DNA from: a virus
Virus record (IMG/VR): IMGVR_UViG_3300025652_000227
Span: 1 to 35,682 of that record
Strand: one strand, 5' to 3'
DNA: 35,682 bases
The notes below the pieces were generated by a model. It had not been told where the DNA came from. It saw nothing but the letters and a program-made list of their open reading frames with translations, and made no database searches. Below, in pieces: positions 27,715 through 35,682 of this stretch. Position 1 is the stretch's first letter, and each line of letters opens with the position of its first letter. The position numbers were made by a program, and so were the translations under genes.

Positions 27715-30578
27715 AGCAACCCTGCACTTCCTAGACCACCAAGCAATGTGGCGGCTACTGCAGGGTTTTCTTTTGCCCTTTGTCTAACAGTTGGTAGCCT
27801 GCTTTCTGCTGGTTTTGGTTGTGAAGTAACCACTGGCGGTAAAACTTGAGGGACTGGTGTTGCTTTTGGTTTTGGCTTTAATTCTGATTGTATCAGTGAT
27901 CTTGCTTGATCTGATGCGCTGCTTAAAGCCTCGTTTGTTGATTGAGCAGTAGTTTGTGCCATAGTAGACTTTATAGCGTCTGATATAATTTCTCCTGCAA
28001 TTTGTCCTCTTGTTTTAGCATCTGCACCTCTAGCTGAAGTTTTGTATTTTTTTAAAAACATTTTGTAAAAAGGTCCGCTAGAAAACAATGAACCAACAAC
28101 ACTAAGCCGAGCAATTACACCTAAATTTTCTAACGGACTTGCTGCAATGTTTGCTGCAACAAGATCACCGCCGGGAGCAGACTCACCAAGGAGCTTCATA
28201 ATACGACCAAATTCAAGCATATCCTTGCCCATTTCATCGCCAAATATTTCTTTTATTTTAGCTTCATCTTTTGCAAACTTACTACCAAGTTTTGTAAATT
28301 GAGTTTTATCAGTTAAAAATGTTTTTTCAAAATCACCCACTAAACTATCCATGTAATAGCTTTGAATAGTACTCATATCTTCTGCACTGTTAGCAAAGTA
28401 TGATTTTAAAGCTTTTACATCTTCAGCACGAACTGAACCACTTGCTAAATATTCTGCAGCTTCAGTAGGCGTTAATGTGCCTTTATTTAATTTTCTCATA
28501 ACTTGATTTTGTGTAAAGACTGACAGCTCGTCTAATTCTTTAGACAATTTTCTAAGCAAACCAACTGCAGCATCATCAGCACCAGTTTCTATAAAGTTTT
28601 TTATTAAATCCTCATCAACGTTTCTTAAACTTAAAACGTTCATTTGTTCGGCTAATTTTTTTATTTCTGCTGCATTTTGCCCAAAAAGCTCATTTGCAGT
28701 AGAGCCAAGCCCATCAATCTTATCTTTAAATTTAGCTCCAGACCATTTGCCATTTTTAACATCTAAAGACTTGCTCATGGCATTGCGTAGCCACTCAGAC
28801 GCTATTCTTTCTTTTATAGGACTAAAAGCACCCTCTCCTTTAAACTTATTAACAGCTTTTTCTGCATCAGATAAAAGTTTGGGATTATTAGCTTTAATTA
28901 AATTTTTTGCTAAATTAGATTCATTTATTGGAGCATTATTTTTTATTTTATTTATAAGATCTCTTTTGCTTATAGCTTCACTTACTGCTTCAAACTTTTG
29001 ATTGCCCTCTTTATACATTTTACGAGCATCATTTAAATCTTTTGAAGCTTGTCTAAGTGTCGTTCTTTGTTCTTTTGTAAATTGTCTGCCTGCTCTTGTA
29101 ACCCCTCTTTTACCAAGTATGGCATCAATGCTTTTTGAGCCTAACAAATTATCAACTTGCGGCATAAATTTATCAGAAACACTTTCAACTGTATCTGAAG
29201 TCATACGCCTAAATTCTGCATCCCTAAGACTTTTACGAGCTATATATAATTGTGAAAATGATGCCTCATCACCAAGATCAATAATTTTTTGCAAAGCATC
29301 TTTAGCTGCTGCTGAATTAGTTCCCGGCTGTGCCGCCACATACTTTTCTATTTCTAGTTTTGCATCATCCGCCATGCCTTTTGTATTGAAAATTTTAGCA
29401 TTTCCTATGGTATCGTCCATAGCTCTGCTTATATTCTCAAAAGCATCATCAACTTGACCATCAAAAGCTCTGTAAGAATCTTCAAATATTTTAAACAAAT
29501 CTTCGTCAATAGCTAAGTCTTGATCAGACGCTTTTCCTAACTGAACTGCTATATCGTCCATATGTTTTATTAAAGCTTTTTCAGTTTTTCTAACTTCACC
29601 TTTGAGTTTTGTAGTTCCTGTTTTAGCAGCTTTTCCTAATACAGATGCGGTTCCTTCAACGCTAGGTTCTGTCAATCCTTCACGATAACGAGCCAAATCA
29701 CTCATTATATTTTCATGATTATCTCTTAACCTTTTAGATGTACCTATAGCTTTTTCTGACAATGCTTGTTGACGAGATACTAATGAGGGAACACCTAAAG
29801 CACTAGCTGATGGCTTATAGCCCCTCTTATCAGCCGCTAAAATATCCGCTACTCTTTCTTCTGGAACGCCTTTCCCTACGCGGTCTGTTCCTCGAATAAT
29901 TCTGTAAGTCTTACCAAGTAAACCAAATATACCTTCACCCGCGCCAGCTATTGCAGCCTCTTTTAGAATATCTTTTCCTACTTCAGATCCTTCTTGAGCT
30001 TGAACTCCCTGAAAGCTTTCAATACCCTCTTCTATGGCTTTACCGCCACCACCACCGAGTGCTGCACCAATTGTAGCTCCAACGATAGGAATAGGTATTG
30101 CTGCCTGACCAGCAATAGCGCCTGTAACAGCGCCACCAATAGTTGTTCCTAGACCAGAAAGATCAGAGAGATCTCTCATGGTTAATCCACTTTCGTCAAT
30201 CATTACTGGAACGCTTGATTCTATTCCGAACTTTTGTGCGGCTTCTGGCATTAAGGCAAGATTACCTAGTTTATCACGAGTAAATTGGTCTCGTGTTAAG
30301 CCGAATCCATCCATAAGAACTTTTTCTTGATCTTCTTGTGTATCCGCTCGACCCAACATACGGCGCAGTTTTTTGTCTTGAATACCTGTTTTGTAATCAA
30401 ATCCTGCATTTTTACCTTTTTTTGTTTTATTGTAAGCGTTTATTGTTTCTTTTGAAAAGTAAGATTCTTTATCAGTTAAAACATCTTGTATTCTTAGCTG
30501 TTCTGCTGCAGATGGCTTTTCTCCTTTTATAGAAAAATTAAGAGGTCCATATTTTGTTTCTACAGAAATTACACCCAT
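27711..30578 (-). CDS. Large internal virion / ejection-like protein with glycine-zipper segment
   Basis: 955 residues. The N-terminal region (MGVISVETKYGPLNFSIKGE) and residues 142-180 (GLGTTIGGAVTGAIAG, VGATIGAALGGGGG) form a hydrophobic glycine-zipper segment able to insert into membranes. Most of the rest is long charged helices, ending in a Pro-rich tail. Podoviruses eject such proteins to form a channel for the genome. It lies downstream of the 575-residue gene in the late operon. No enzymatic motif is seen. Confidence 0.8.
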   Translation of the reverse strand: MGVISVETKYGPLNFSIKGEKPSAAEQLRIQDVLTDKESYFSKETINAYNKTKKGKNAGFDYKTGIQDKKLRRMLGRADTQEDQEKVLMDGFGLTRDQFTRDKLGNLALMPEAAQKFGIESSVPVMIDESGLTMRDLSDLSGLGTTIGGAVTGAIAGQAAIPIPIVGATIGAALGGGGGKAIEEGIESFQGVQAQEGSEVGKDILKEAAIAGAGEGIFGLLGKTYRIIRGTDRVGKGVPEERVADILAADKRGYKPSASALGVPSLVSRQQALSEKAIGTSKRLRDNHENIMSDLARYREGLTEPSVEGTASVLGKAAKTGTTKLKGEVRKTEKALIKHMDDIAVQLGKASDQDLAIDEDLFKIFEDSYRAFDGQVDDAFENISRAMDDTIGNAKIFNTKGMADDAKLEIEKYVAAQPGTNSAAAKDALQKIIDLGDEASFSQLYIARKSLRDAEFRRMTSDTVESVSDKFMPQVDNLLGSKSIDAILGKRGVTRAGRQFTKEQRTTLRQASKDLNDARKMYKEGNQKFEAVSEAISKRDLINKIKNNAPINESNLAKNLIKANNPKLLSDAEKAVNKFKGEGAFSPIKERIASEWLRNAMSKSLDVKNGKWSGAKFKDKIDGLGSTANELFGQNAAEIKKLAEQMNVLSLRNVDEDLIKNFIETGADDAAVGLLRKLSKELDELSVFTQNQVMRKLNKGTLTPTEAAEYLASGSVRAEDVKALKSYFANSAEDMSTIQSYYMDSLVGDFEKTFLTDKTQFTKLGSKFAKDEAKIKEIFGDEMGKDMLEFGRIMKLLGESAPGGDLVAANIAASPLENLGVIARLSVVGSLFSSGPFYKMFLKKYKTSARGADAKTRGQIAGEIISDAIKSTMAQTTAQSTNEALSSASDQARSLIQSELKPKPKATPVPQVLPPVVTSQPKPAESRLPTVRQRAKENPAVAATLLGGLGSAGLL

Positions 30579-30579
30579 T

Positions 30580-32307
30580 TTATTTGTCTTTCACATCAAT
30601 TAAAGATGCGCCCTTATTGTCAAGAACAGAATATTCTAAACTATTTTCTACCAAAGATGGGAAAAGCTCCATATTTTTTTCATATTCGCCAGTTGTAGGA
30701 TAAGAGTCAGGATCTTGAAGCTCATCAAGAACACCTCTTACAGCTTTTCTTTTTCCTTTAAATAAAGTTGCAATTTCATTTAATCTCATAATAGATTCTT
30801 GAGGGTTTCCTAACAAATCAACTTTTCCTAATAATTTTTCTACTCTCAAAACATCATCTTTAGAAATTCCATTTCCAGTTTCTTGAGTTAACATTCTTTT
30901 AAATTGAGTAATTATAGAATCTTGAAGAACTTTTACTTGTTCTCTTTTACCCATTTTGGAATCACCAAATACAACTTCAGCGTCTACAAGTCCTGCACCT
31001 ACTAATGCAGAATTAACGGTGTCCGATATTAATGTAAAAGTTGGACTTTCTTCGCTGTCTATTTGTTCAAGCAACTCGTTCATTTGGTTAACTGTTGTTA
31101 AGGCTCCATTTATAGATCTCAAAGCCCCTGCAGAATCTCTTAGAGCATCTTGAGGAAAAGCAAAAATAGCGCCAGTCACTCCTCTTCCTCTTTGAACTTC
31201 TAGACCGTTTATGACTTTATCAACTTTTACATTTTTTATTTCACCGACTTTTGCACCAGCTTTAATTTCTTCTTTTTTAAGATCAGCATCTATATCAAGT
31301 AATTTAAAATATCTTTCTCTTTGAAATGCTTTTTCTTCTGCTGCAATAGCTGCTGAAGCATCTTCATCAGATTTTATTTGTTGTAAAGCGTACTTTCCTG
31401 CAGCTATTCTAGCCTGTTTTGCCTCACTTTTAGCTTTTTCTAATGCAGGCAACGCTTTTTCTCCAGCCTCTCCTACTGAACTAAGCAAACGCCCTACATT
31501 AAAACCTTTGCCTGCTCTGTTTTGCATGAGAGATAAACCCATAGCCATTAAAGCTGAACTTTTGTCTACTTTACCGCTAATATCTATACCCGTAGCATTA
31601 GCAAATTCTTGTTTATATTTTTCAAGAGCTTCTTCTTTGCTCATGTTCGGTGTGGTGGGTATGTTAATTCCTGCATCGTTCGCATACTGCTGAACGCCAC
31701 CAGCAAAAGCATCTTCCGCGGCTTCTGCTGCTTTTTGTAAAGCTTCGCCTCCTAATTCTGGCTTGCCTTGTGCAGCCGCTATCTCAGCTTCCTTTTCTCT
31801 GAACTCTTCAGTTCTTTGAGTTGCATCTTTTCTTTCTTCTTCATCCATAGCTAGGCGATCAAGCTTTGGACCACTTGGAGTTAAATCTCTTATTTGTTCG
31901 GTTAAATCTACAGGGTCAAAACGCATACCTTGATCTTCAGCTATTTTTTGTTCTTTATCTCTAAAGCTATCTGAAGAATAAAATAATTCATCTAAGGGAA
32001 GGCTTTTAGTTGTAGAATTATTTTTTTCTTGAGCTTTTTGTTTGGCAATTTCAGATGGACTCATTAGATATTCATAAGCTGGAACAACTACATTATCTGT
32101 TATTTTTTTGGGAAGGCCAACTTTTGGACTTGTAAGAAATTCAGTAAAATTACCGATTTTTTCTATACCACTTAAAATACCTTGCCCTATCTCACCTATT
32201 TTTCTTTTAGGAGGTGTAGTTATTCCATATGGACCTATGTAATCAGCGTCACCTAAACCTCTTCTTATCAGCTCTGACGTATAAAGTTTGTTTAATTCAT
32301 CACTCAT
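30580..32307 (-). CDS. Long helical virion-region protein
   Basis: 575 residues starting MSDELNKLYTSELIRRGLGD. The body has Ala/Glu/Lys-rich helices (repeated EAEIAAAQG- and KYALQQIKSDED-type stretches), no membrane segment and no known catalytic motif. It sits 1 bp before the 955-residue glycine-zipper gene, so it may be a second internal or ejection protein. Position and helical composition are the only support. Confidence 0.75.
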   Translation of the reverse strand: MSDELNKLYTSELIRRGLGDADYIGPYGITTPPKRKIGEIGQGILSGIEKIGNFTEFLTSPKVGLPKKITDNVVVPAYEYLMSPSEIAKQKAQEKNNSTTKSLPLDELFYSSDSFRDKEQKIAEDQGMRFDPVDLTEQIRDLTPSGPKLDRLAMDEEERKDATQRTEEFREKEAEIAAAQGKPELGGEALQKAAEAAEDAFAGGVQQYANDAGINIPTTPNMSKEEALEKYKQEFANATGIDISGKVDKSSALMAMGLSLMQNRAGKGFNVGRLLSSVGEAGEKALPALEKAKSEAKQARIAAGKYALQQIKSDEDASAAIAAEEKAFQRERYFKLLDIDADLKKEEIKAGAKVGEIKNVKVDKVINGLEVQRGRGVTGAIFAFPQDALRDSAGALRSINGALTTVNQMNELLEQIDSEESPTFTLISDTVNSALVGAGLVDAEVVFGDSKMGKREQVKVLQDSIITQFKRMLTQETGNGISKDDVLRVEKLLGKVDLLGNPQESIMRLNEIATLFKGKRKAVRGVLDELQDPDSYPTTGEYEKNMELFPSLVENSLEYSVLDNKGASLIDVKDK

Positions 32308-32318
32308 AATTGTTCGCC

Positions 32319-33293
32319 TTACTGCTGCTGTCCAATACCTTGAAGGGCGGTATATGCTCCTATTCCAGCCAACATTGGGTTTGTGCCATACATTGGTTGT
32401 TGTGTTTGGCTATAGAGACCCGCAGAAGGTGTTCCAGATATTGCACCATATGCGTAATTATAAGGCAATAAAGCCTGTTCAGTTGGTCTTTGATACTCTT
32501 GTCTAGCTGTATCAATTGTTTGCTGACGGTAGGCTCTTTCAGCCTCTCCTGTGCCTTGCATAAAGGCTAGATCCGCAGGTGCCATAGCACCGTACACACG
32601 ACCAGTATCAGCAGCCTGAGTGCCCAAAGTTCCAAAAGATTGCCCTATACCACCAACAAGTCTACCTGATTCTTGTGCAGCTTTTTGAGCCTGTGCATAG
32701 TTTTTCATTCTAAGATCTGTTGTGGCTTTGCGCTTCGCATCCATGATGTTGCGCTCGACCTCTGCGGCCTGTATGCCCTGCCTCGATCCACCAAATGCCC
32801 CTGCTTTAATAGCTTGGTCTGAAGCTCTATTCAAAGCAACCTGACCTTGACGATCAATGTCTCTCTCTGTTTCTTCTATAACAGCTTGTTGAAATGGATT
32901 CATATAGTTTTGAACAGACATTGGGTCTGAAATAATATCTCTAGCTTGTCCTAACGCACCTAATCCCTGACCCAAACCTGATTGCGCTTGATTGAAGTAT
33001 GGATCTGTACGCTGCATAAAATCAGGTGTTCCATCTCCATCTTGATCTTGAGATAATCTTTGAGATGCAAATGTCTCAAGTCCAAAGTCTGTAATTTCGC
33101 CTGTGGAGGGATCTCTACCCATTTGTTGTGCTAGTCTAAATGGTGCAATCTTAAACATATTAGGGTCTTGCATAAGACCCCCGCTAAAACCTGTGGCTTC
33201 ATCATATTCGCCAAATATCGCATCTAAGAGTGCTTTCTCTCGTAACTCAAGATACTCTGGGCGGCGATTTACTGTTACATATGGATCAGCCAT
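32319..33293 (-). CDS. Conserved virion protein of the GGSRQ type
   Basis: 324 residues. The N-terminal half is Gln/Ala/Gly-rich, with a stretch of the YMNPFQQAVIEETERDIDRQ type followed by GAFGGSRQGIQAAEVERN, which I associate with a protein common in marine podoviruses, in the structural region of the genome. The C-terminal half is low-complexity (Gly/Gln/Tyr). The upstream stop is 3 bp before the ATG (33293). Likely a tail- or ejection-associated virion protein. Function not proven. Confidence 0.75.
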   Translation of the reverse strand: MADPYVTVNRRPEYLELREKALLDAIFGEYDEATGFSGGLMQDPNMFKIAPFRLAQQMGRDPSTGEITDFGLETFASQRLSQDQDGDGTPDFMQRTDPYFNQAQSGLGQGLGALGQARDIISDPMSVQNYMNPFQQAVIEETERDIDRQGQVALNRASDQAIKAGAFGGSRQGIQAAEVERNIMDAKRKATTDLRMKNYAQAQKAAQESGRLVGGIGQSFGTLGTQAADTGRVYGAMAPADLAFMQGTGEAERAYRQQTIDTARQEYQRPTEQALLPYNYAYGAISGTPSAGLYSQTQQPMYGTNPMLAGIGAYTALQGIGQQQ

Positions 33294-33295
33294 TC

Positions 33296-34054
33296 TTACG
33301 CTCCTTGTGATGCAAGTCGGTTCTGCATGGCATAAGCTCTCTCAATACCCTTATTGAGATCACCATTGCCTAAACCCTTGACAGCATTTTTATTCAATAC
33401 AAATTCACCTGCCATAAGCATAGCAGGCACATCATCCTTTTGACCAGAACCTTCAGATGGCATAATGCCACCGTTTCTTCTAGGAAAGTATTCTCCCTCA
33501 ATATATCCACCTGCAGCGGCCTGCCTAATTCTTGGCACATTTAATTTTGTAAAACCTTCAACACCACCAAAGGGAGTTTCTTTGTAATCACCATCATCAG
33601 AACCTAAAAGCCTGTCTAATAACGCTGAACCGCCACCAAACAATAACATTTCTCCAATAGGTGAATTTAAAAGATCGGCGGTTTTGCCTTCAGCATCAAG
33701 TATTCCTGACTTAACAAGAAAAGGGGAAACACCTAATGTACCTTTTGCAGGTTCTATACTTGCTATGCCTTGTTTAGCTATATCTGATGTTGCTTTACTT
33801 ATTGGTACGTTTTTATTTTTTATTGCCGGGGCTATGCCTTTTATATCAGACATTTGTTCGGTTTGTCCGCCAAAAAGACCGGGTGTTCCCAGTCCGCCTG
33901 AAAGAAGACTACCTAATCCAGCGTATTTTATAGCATCTTTTGTATCGGCTCCAAGAGCCTTACTAAGAAGAAAATTAGTGGCTAAACTTGTAATTGGATT
34001 GCCGCCACCACCTAAGATTGAAGCGCCAATTTTAATTATATCTGATAAAGCCAT
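33296..34054 (-). CDS. Tail-region protein with GEFVLNKNAV C-terminal motif
   Basis: 252 residues. The N-terminal part is hydrophobic/Gly-rich (IIKIGASILGGGGNPITSLA). The C-terminus (PAMLMAGEFVLNKNAVKGLG and NKGIERAYAMQNRL) is a motif seen at the end of many phage tail proteins. GGAGAG precedes the ATG. Neighbours are the GGSRQ protein and the endolysin, so a small tail or tail-assembly protein is likely, by homology of the C-terminal motif only. Confidence 0.75.
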   Translation of the reverse strand: MALSDIIKIGASILGGGGNPITSLATNFLLSKALGADTKDAIKYAGLGSLLSGGLGTPGLFGGQTEQMSDIKGIAPAIKNKNVPISKATSDIAKQGIASIEPAKGTLGVSPFLVKSGILDAEGKTADLLNSPIGEMLLFGGGSALLDRLLGSDDGDYKETPFGGVEGFTKLNVPRIRQAAAGGYIEGEYFPRRNGGIMPSEGSGQKDDVPAMLMAGEFVLNKNAVKGLGNGDLNKGIERAYAMQNRLASQGA

Positions 34055-34096
34055 TTATCTCTCCAACAAAATATATCTTATTTTAGCACCAATGTA

Positions 34097-34714
34097 CTAA
34101 GATATCCACTCGTAAATCTTTTTTGTTTCTTTTACACGATGATCTAACCCAGTGTAACCACCGTTTATCCGTTTAGTTAGCCTTTTAATAGTGTCATCAT
34201 TAACACCTTCGTCACATATTTTCCATAGATTGTTCTTTTTAAAAAACCACAAAGCCGTGTCCATTGCATAGTCTTCTTCTAACAAATGAGGGTTTTCTAA
34301 AACCTCTGGTACACGCATATCTGATGCAAAAGATCTGACGTTGTTATATCCGGTCAATTGCAAAAATCCTCGGCCTATGTAGGCGCTAGATTTTTCTTTC
34401 GTATCGTTCCCCATCCTGCCAAAGTACACGTTTTCAGCCAGTGCTTTTGGGTTTCTAGCAAACGGCTCGGCGCTTTCTTCTGTGGGAAAACGGCTAGGCC
34501 AAACTTTCATCATAGCATCTACAGAATAGTTTAAATTCTCTCTTGTGTATTTAAATGTTCCACTTTCATGTACTACTTGGCCTAGCAAGTGTGCCCCTCT
34601 TTCTGGAGACAACTCATGGTGAGCCACTATAGCCTTTGCGGTATTGGGGCCAAACGCCCCGTCTGGAGTTACACCGCACTTTTCCTGTAACATTTTTAAT
34701 GCTTCAAACGCCAT
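34097..34714 (-). CDS. Endolysin (GH19 type with peptidoglycan-binding N-terminus)
   Basis: 205 residues from ATG 34714. The N-terminal 30 residues (ALKMLQEKCGVTPDGAFG and AKAI) are a short peptidoglycan-binding domain. E50 in GQVVHESGTF is the catalytic glutamate of the GH19 chitinase/lysozyme fold, followed by ENLNYS and GRGFLQLTGYNN. It cleaves cell wall for release. AAGGA lies 9 bp upstream; ATG 34723 or the longer frame to 34774 are less likely. It overlaps the SNase-like gene by 11 bp. No signal peptide, so it depends on the holin. Confidence 0.88.
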   Translation of the reverse strand: MAFEALKMLQEKCGVTPDGAFGPNTAKAIVAHHELSPERGAHLLGQVVHESGTFKYTRENLNYSVDAMMKVWPSRFPTEESAEPFARNPKALAENVYFGRMGNDTKEKSSAYIGRGFLQLTGYNNVRSFASDMRVPEVLENPHLLEEDYAMDTALWFFKKNNLWKICDEGVNDDTIKRLTKRINGGYTGLDHRVKETKKIYEWIS

Positions 34715-35111
34715 CAGATTCATTCCTTTTTGCCATAAGATCTTCAAGGTTCTTTTCTTTAGTGCCACCGTCATATGACCAAGCGTAACCTTTATCTATC
34801 ATAATTTGGTTAATAGACTTTGTGTCTTCGTCTGATTTGTACAACCAACCAAGCATACGACCAAATTTACCGTCTTTTTCAGTCTTTACAGTAAGCTTTG
34901 TTGCTTCCAAAAGATGCATTTCTAAAAACTCTGTGGCTTGATAGCCCATCTTTTTTTCTGCTAGATCTTTAGTTCTTTTTTCTGGGGTATCTATACCAGC
35001 AAGCCTAACACGTTCTTTCTTGGTAAGATCGAAACCAAGATCTATGCTGATGTCTATTGTGTCACCATCAACAACTCTGTCTACAGACTTAACAAAATAA
35101 GTATACATCAT
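34704..35111 (-). CDS. Staphylococcal nuclease-like (SNase/thermonuclease) protein
   Basis: 135 residues. The catalytic positions are present: R36 (RVRLAG), D41-T42-P43-E44 and R85 (GKFGRML), with VVDGDTI (13-19) for calcium. SNases degrade DNA and RNA; in phages they may act on host DNA or travel with the virion. There is no signal peptide, so it probably acts in the cytoplasm. It overlaps holin and endolysin, so it belongs to the lysis cassette, an unusual place for this enzyme. Confidence 0.85.
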   Translation of the reverse strand: MMYTYFVKSVDRVVDGDTIDISIDLGFDLTKKERVRLAGIDTPEKRTKDLAEKKMGYQATEFLEMHLLEATKLTVKTEKDGKFGRMLGWLYKSDEDTKSINQIMIDKGYAWSYDGGTKEKNLEDLMAKRNESDGV

Positions 35112-35488
35112 TTTTTCCTAACGAATTGTTTGTAGCCCTTCACACCAAAAGAAGCTGAAATTGCAATGCCCAAGCTGTAAAAATACCAGTCCGGTGCCTT
35201 ATGAAGCTGTTCAAAGCCTCTATCTACAATGCCTTCTGCACCCGGAACGAAGGCTAAAATTAATGGAATACTTAGGACAATTACAAAAAATTCGTCCTTC
35301 CATGACGATCCGCTGTTCTCTGCCATGACCCGCTCCCAATCGGCAACGCTTGTCTTTTCAGACAGTAGTATCTTTGCTTTCGCTTCGGCTTCTGTAAGTT
35401 TTAACTTGGCTTCAGCAGCTTGCTTTGTAGTCTTGGCATCAATCCATGACCCTGCCAGACTTGCTAGTGGTGTTAAAAACTGTAACAT
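35108..35488 (-). CDS. Holin-like membrane protein (GTA_holin_3TM type)
   Basis: 126 residues. A hydrophobic N-terminal helix (about 1-14), a long charged helix with Lys/Glu/Ala, then two transmembrane segments (about 66-84, EFFVIVLSIPLILAFVPG; and 99-117, WYFYSLGIAISASFGVKGY) and a basic end. The layout resembles GTA_holin_3TM holins, which open the inner membrane at the end of infection. It overlaps SNase (ATGATG) and the partial gene upstream (TAATG), forming one lysis cassette. Confidence 0.78.
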   Translation of the reverse strand: MLQFLTPLASLAGSWIDAKTTKQAAEAKLKLTEAEAKAKILLSEKTSVADWERVMAENSGSSWKDEFFVIVLSIPLILAFVPGAEGIVDRGFEQLHKAPDWYFYSLGIAISASFGVKGYKQFVRKK

Positions 35489-35682
35489 TATTTGTTATTC
35501 CCCATATTTGTAAAACCAAAATATGCTGCGGTTACACCCGACACGGCAACTACATACACAGCAGCTATATCTGCCAGTAGTTTAGACGCTTGTTCTAAGC
35601 CTAGCCAAGAGGAAACAACGATAGCGAAAGGATATAAAACCATTCCACTTAGAGCAAACCAAGTCATTCGTAACTGTGCATC
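35488..35682 (-). CDS. Membrane protein, N-terminus missing (cut by window edge)
   Basis: The last 64 codons of a gene running in from the right edge, ending at TAA 35490-35488, which overlaps the holin ATG. Visible residues include two hydrophobic segments (WFALSGMVLYPFAIVVSSWL and IAAVYVVAVSGVTAAYFGF) and an Asn-rich end. It looks like a two-segment small membrane protein, possibly a second holin or antiholin. The family is not recognised. Confidence 0.7.
   Translation of the reverse strand, partial: DAQLRMTWFALSGMVLYPFAIVVSSWLGLEQASKLLADIAAVYVVAVSGVTAAYFGFTNMGNNK

Noticed and set aside
29002-29457. Rightward open frame of 151 codons antisense to the 955-residue gene
   Set aside because: It is a shadow of a well-supported gene with a biased hydrophobic composition from antisense translation.
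1-35682. Integrase, attachment site or lysogeny switch
   Set aside because: No integrase or excisionase motif was seen, and the RHH protein alone is not evidence of lysogeny.

Overview
The window is part of the genome of an uncultured tailed phage, most likely a marine podovirus-like phage of an alphaproteobacterium. The phage assignment is direct: portal, both terminase subunits, structural proteins, a holin/endolysin/nuclease lysis cassette and a replication-recombination module are all present, and there is no rRNA, tRNA, integrase or housekeeping gene. The short tail and marine host are inferences from protein style: a glycine-zipper internal protein, a GGSRQ-type structural protein, small basic Gly-rich proteins and a GTA-type holin. 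Both ends cut through genes. If the genome is circular or permuted, the missing part (major capsid protein, tail tube and others) would join the two ends.

Layout. 1-8954 (- strand): DNA-packaging and head genes, with portal, several small proteins, large terminase and two long low-complexity structural proteins, one carrying an HExxH metalloprotease motif. 9007-12502 (- strand): accessory genes, each with its own promoter, including an amidoligase fused to a winged-helix-like domain. 12565-13000: a GC-rich non-coding island full of CCCGAT and CCGAACA words. 13001-13531 (- strand): small terminase. 13657-13859: an iteron-like TTGACGTA repeat cluster, the best replication-origin candidate. 13947-19464 (+ strand): a block of small early or accessory genes, including a gamma-glutamylcyclotransferase-like protein (the probable partner of the amidoligase), a Fis-type HTH protein, a zinc ribbon, a candidate small RNA and several terminators. 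19465-27058 (- strand): the replication/recombination operon, with primase-helicase, Cas4/RecB-type nuclease, SF2 helicase, ssDNA-binding-like protein and Sak4-like ATPase. 27117-27714: a DUF1064 nuclease divergent from a ribbon-helix-helix repressor-like gene. 27711-35682 (- strand): late virion and lysis genes.

Regulation stands out. At least six sigma70-like promoters (TTGACA / TATAAT-like, mostly 17-bp spacer) on both strands carry TCCCATA / TATGGGA boxes in the spacer or over the -10. In four of them the boxes come as tandem pairs exactly 10 bp apart. The same box lies at the start of the ribbon-helix-helix gene, which suggests a phage-encoded repressor regulon. A second operator type, TAGGGTACCT, brackets the promoter of one accessory gene. 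The amidoligase plus cyclotransferase pair is the most interesting enzymatic content: a possible peptide or amino-acid ligation system with a matching hydrolytic enzyme, whose substrate cannot be read from the sequence.
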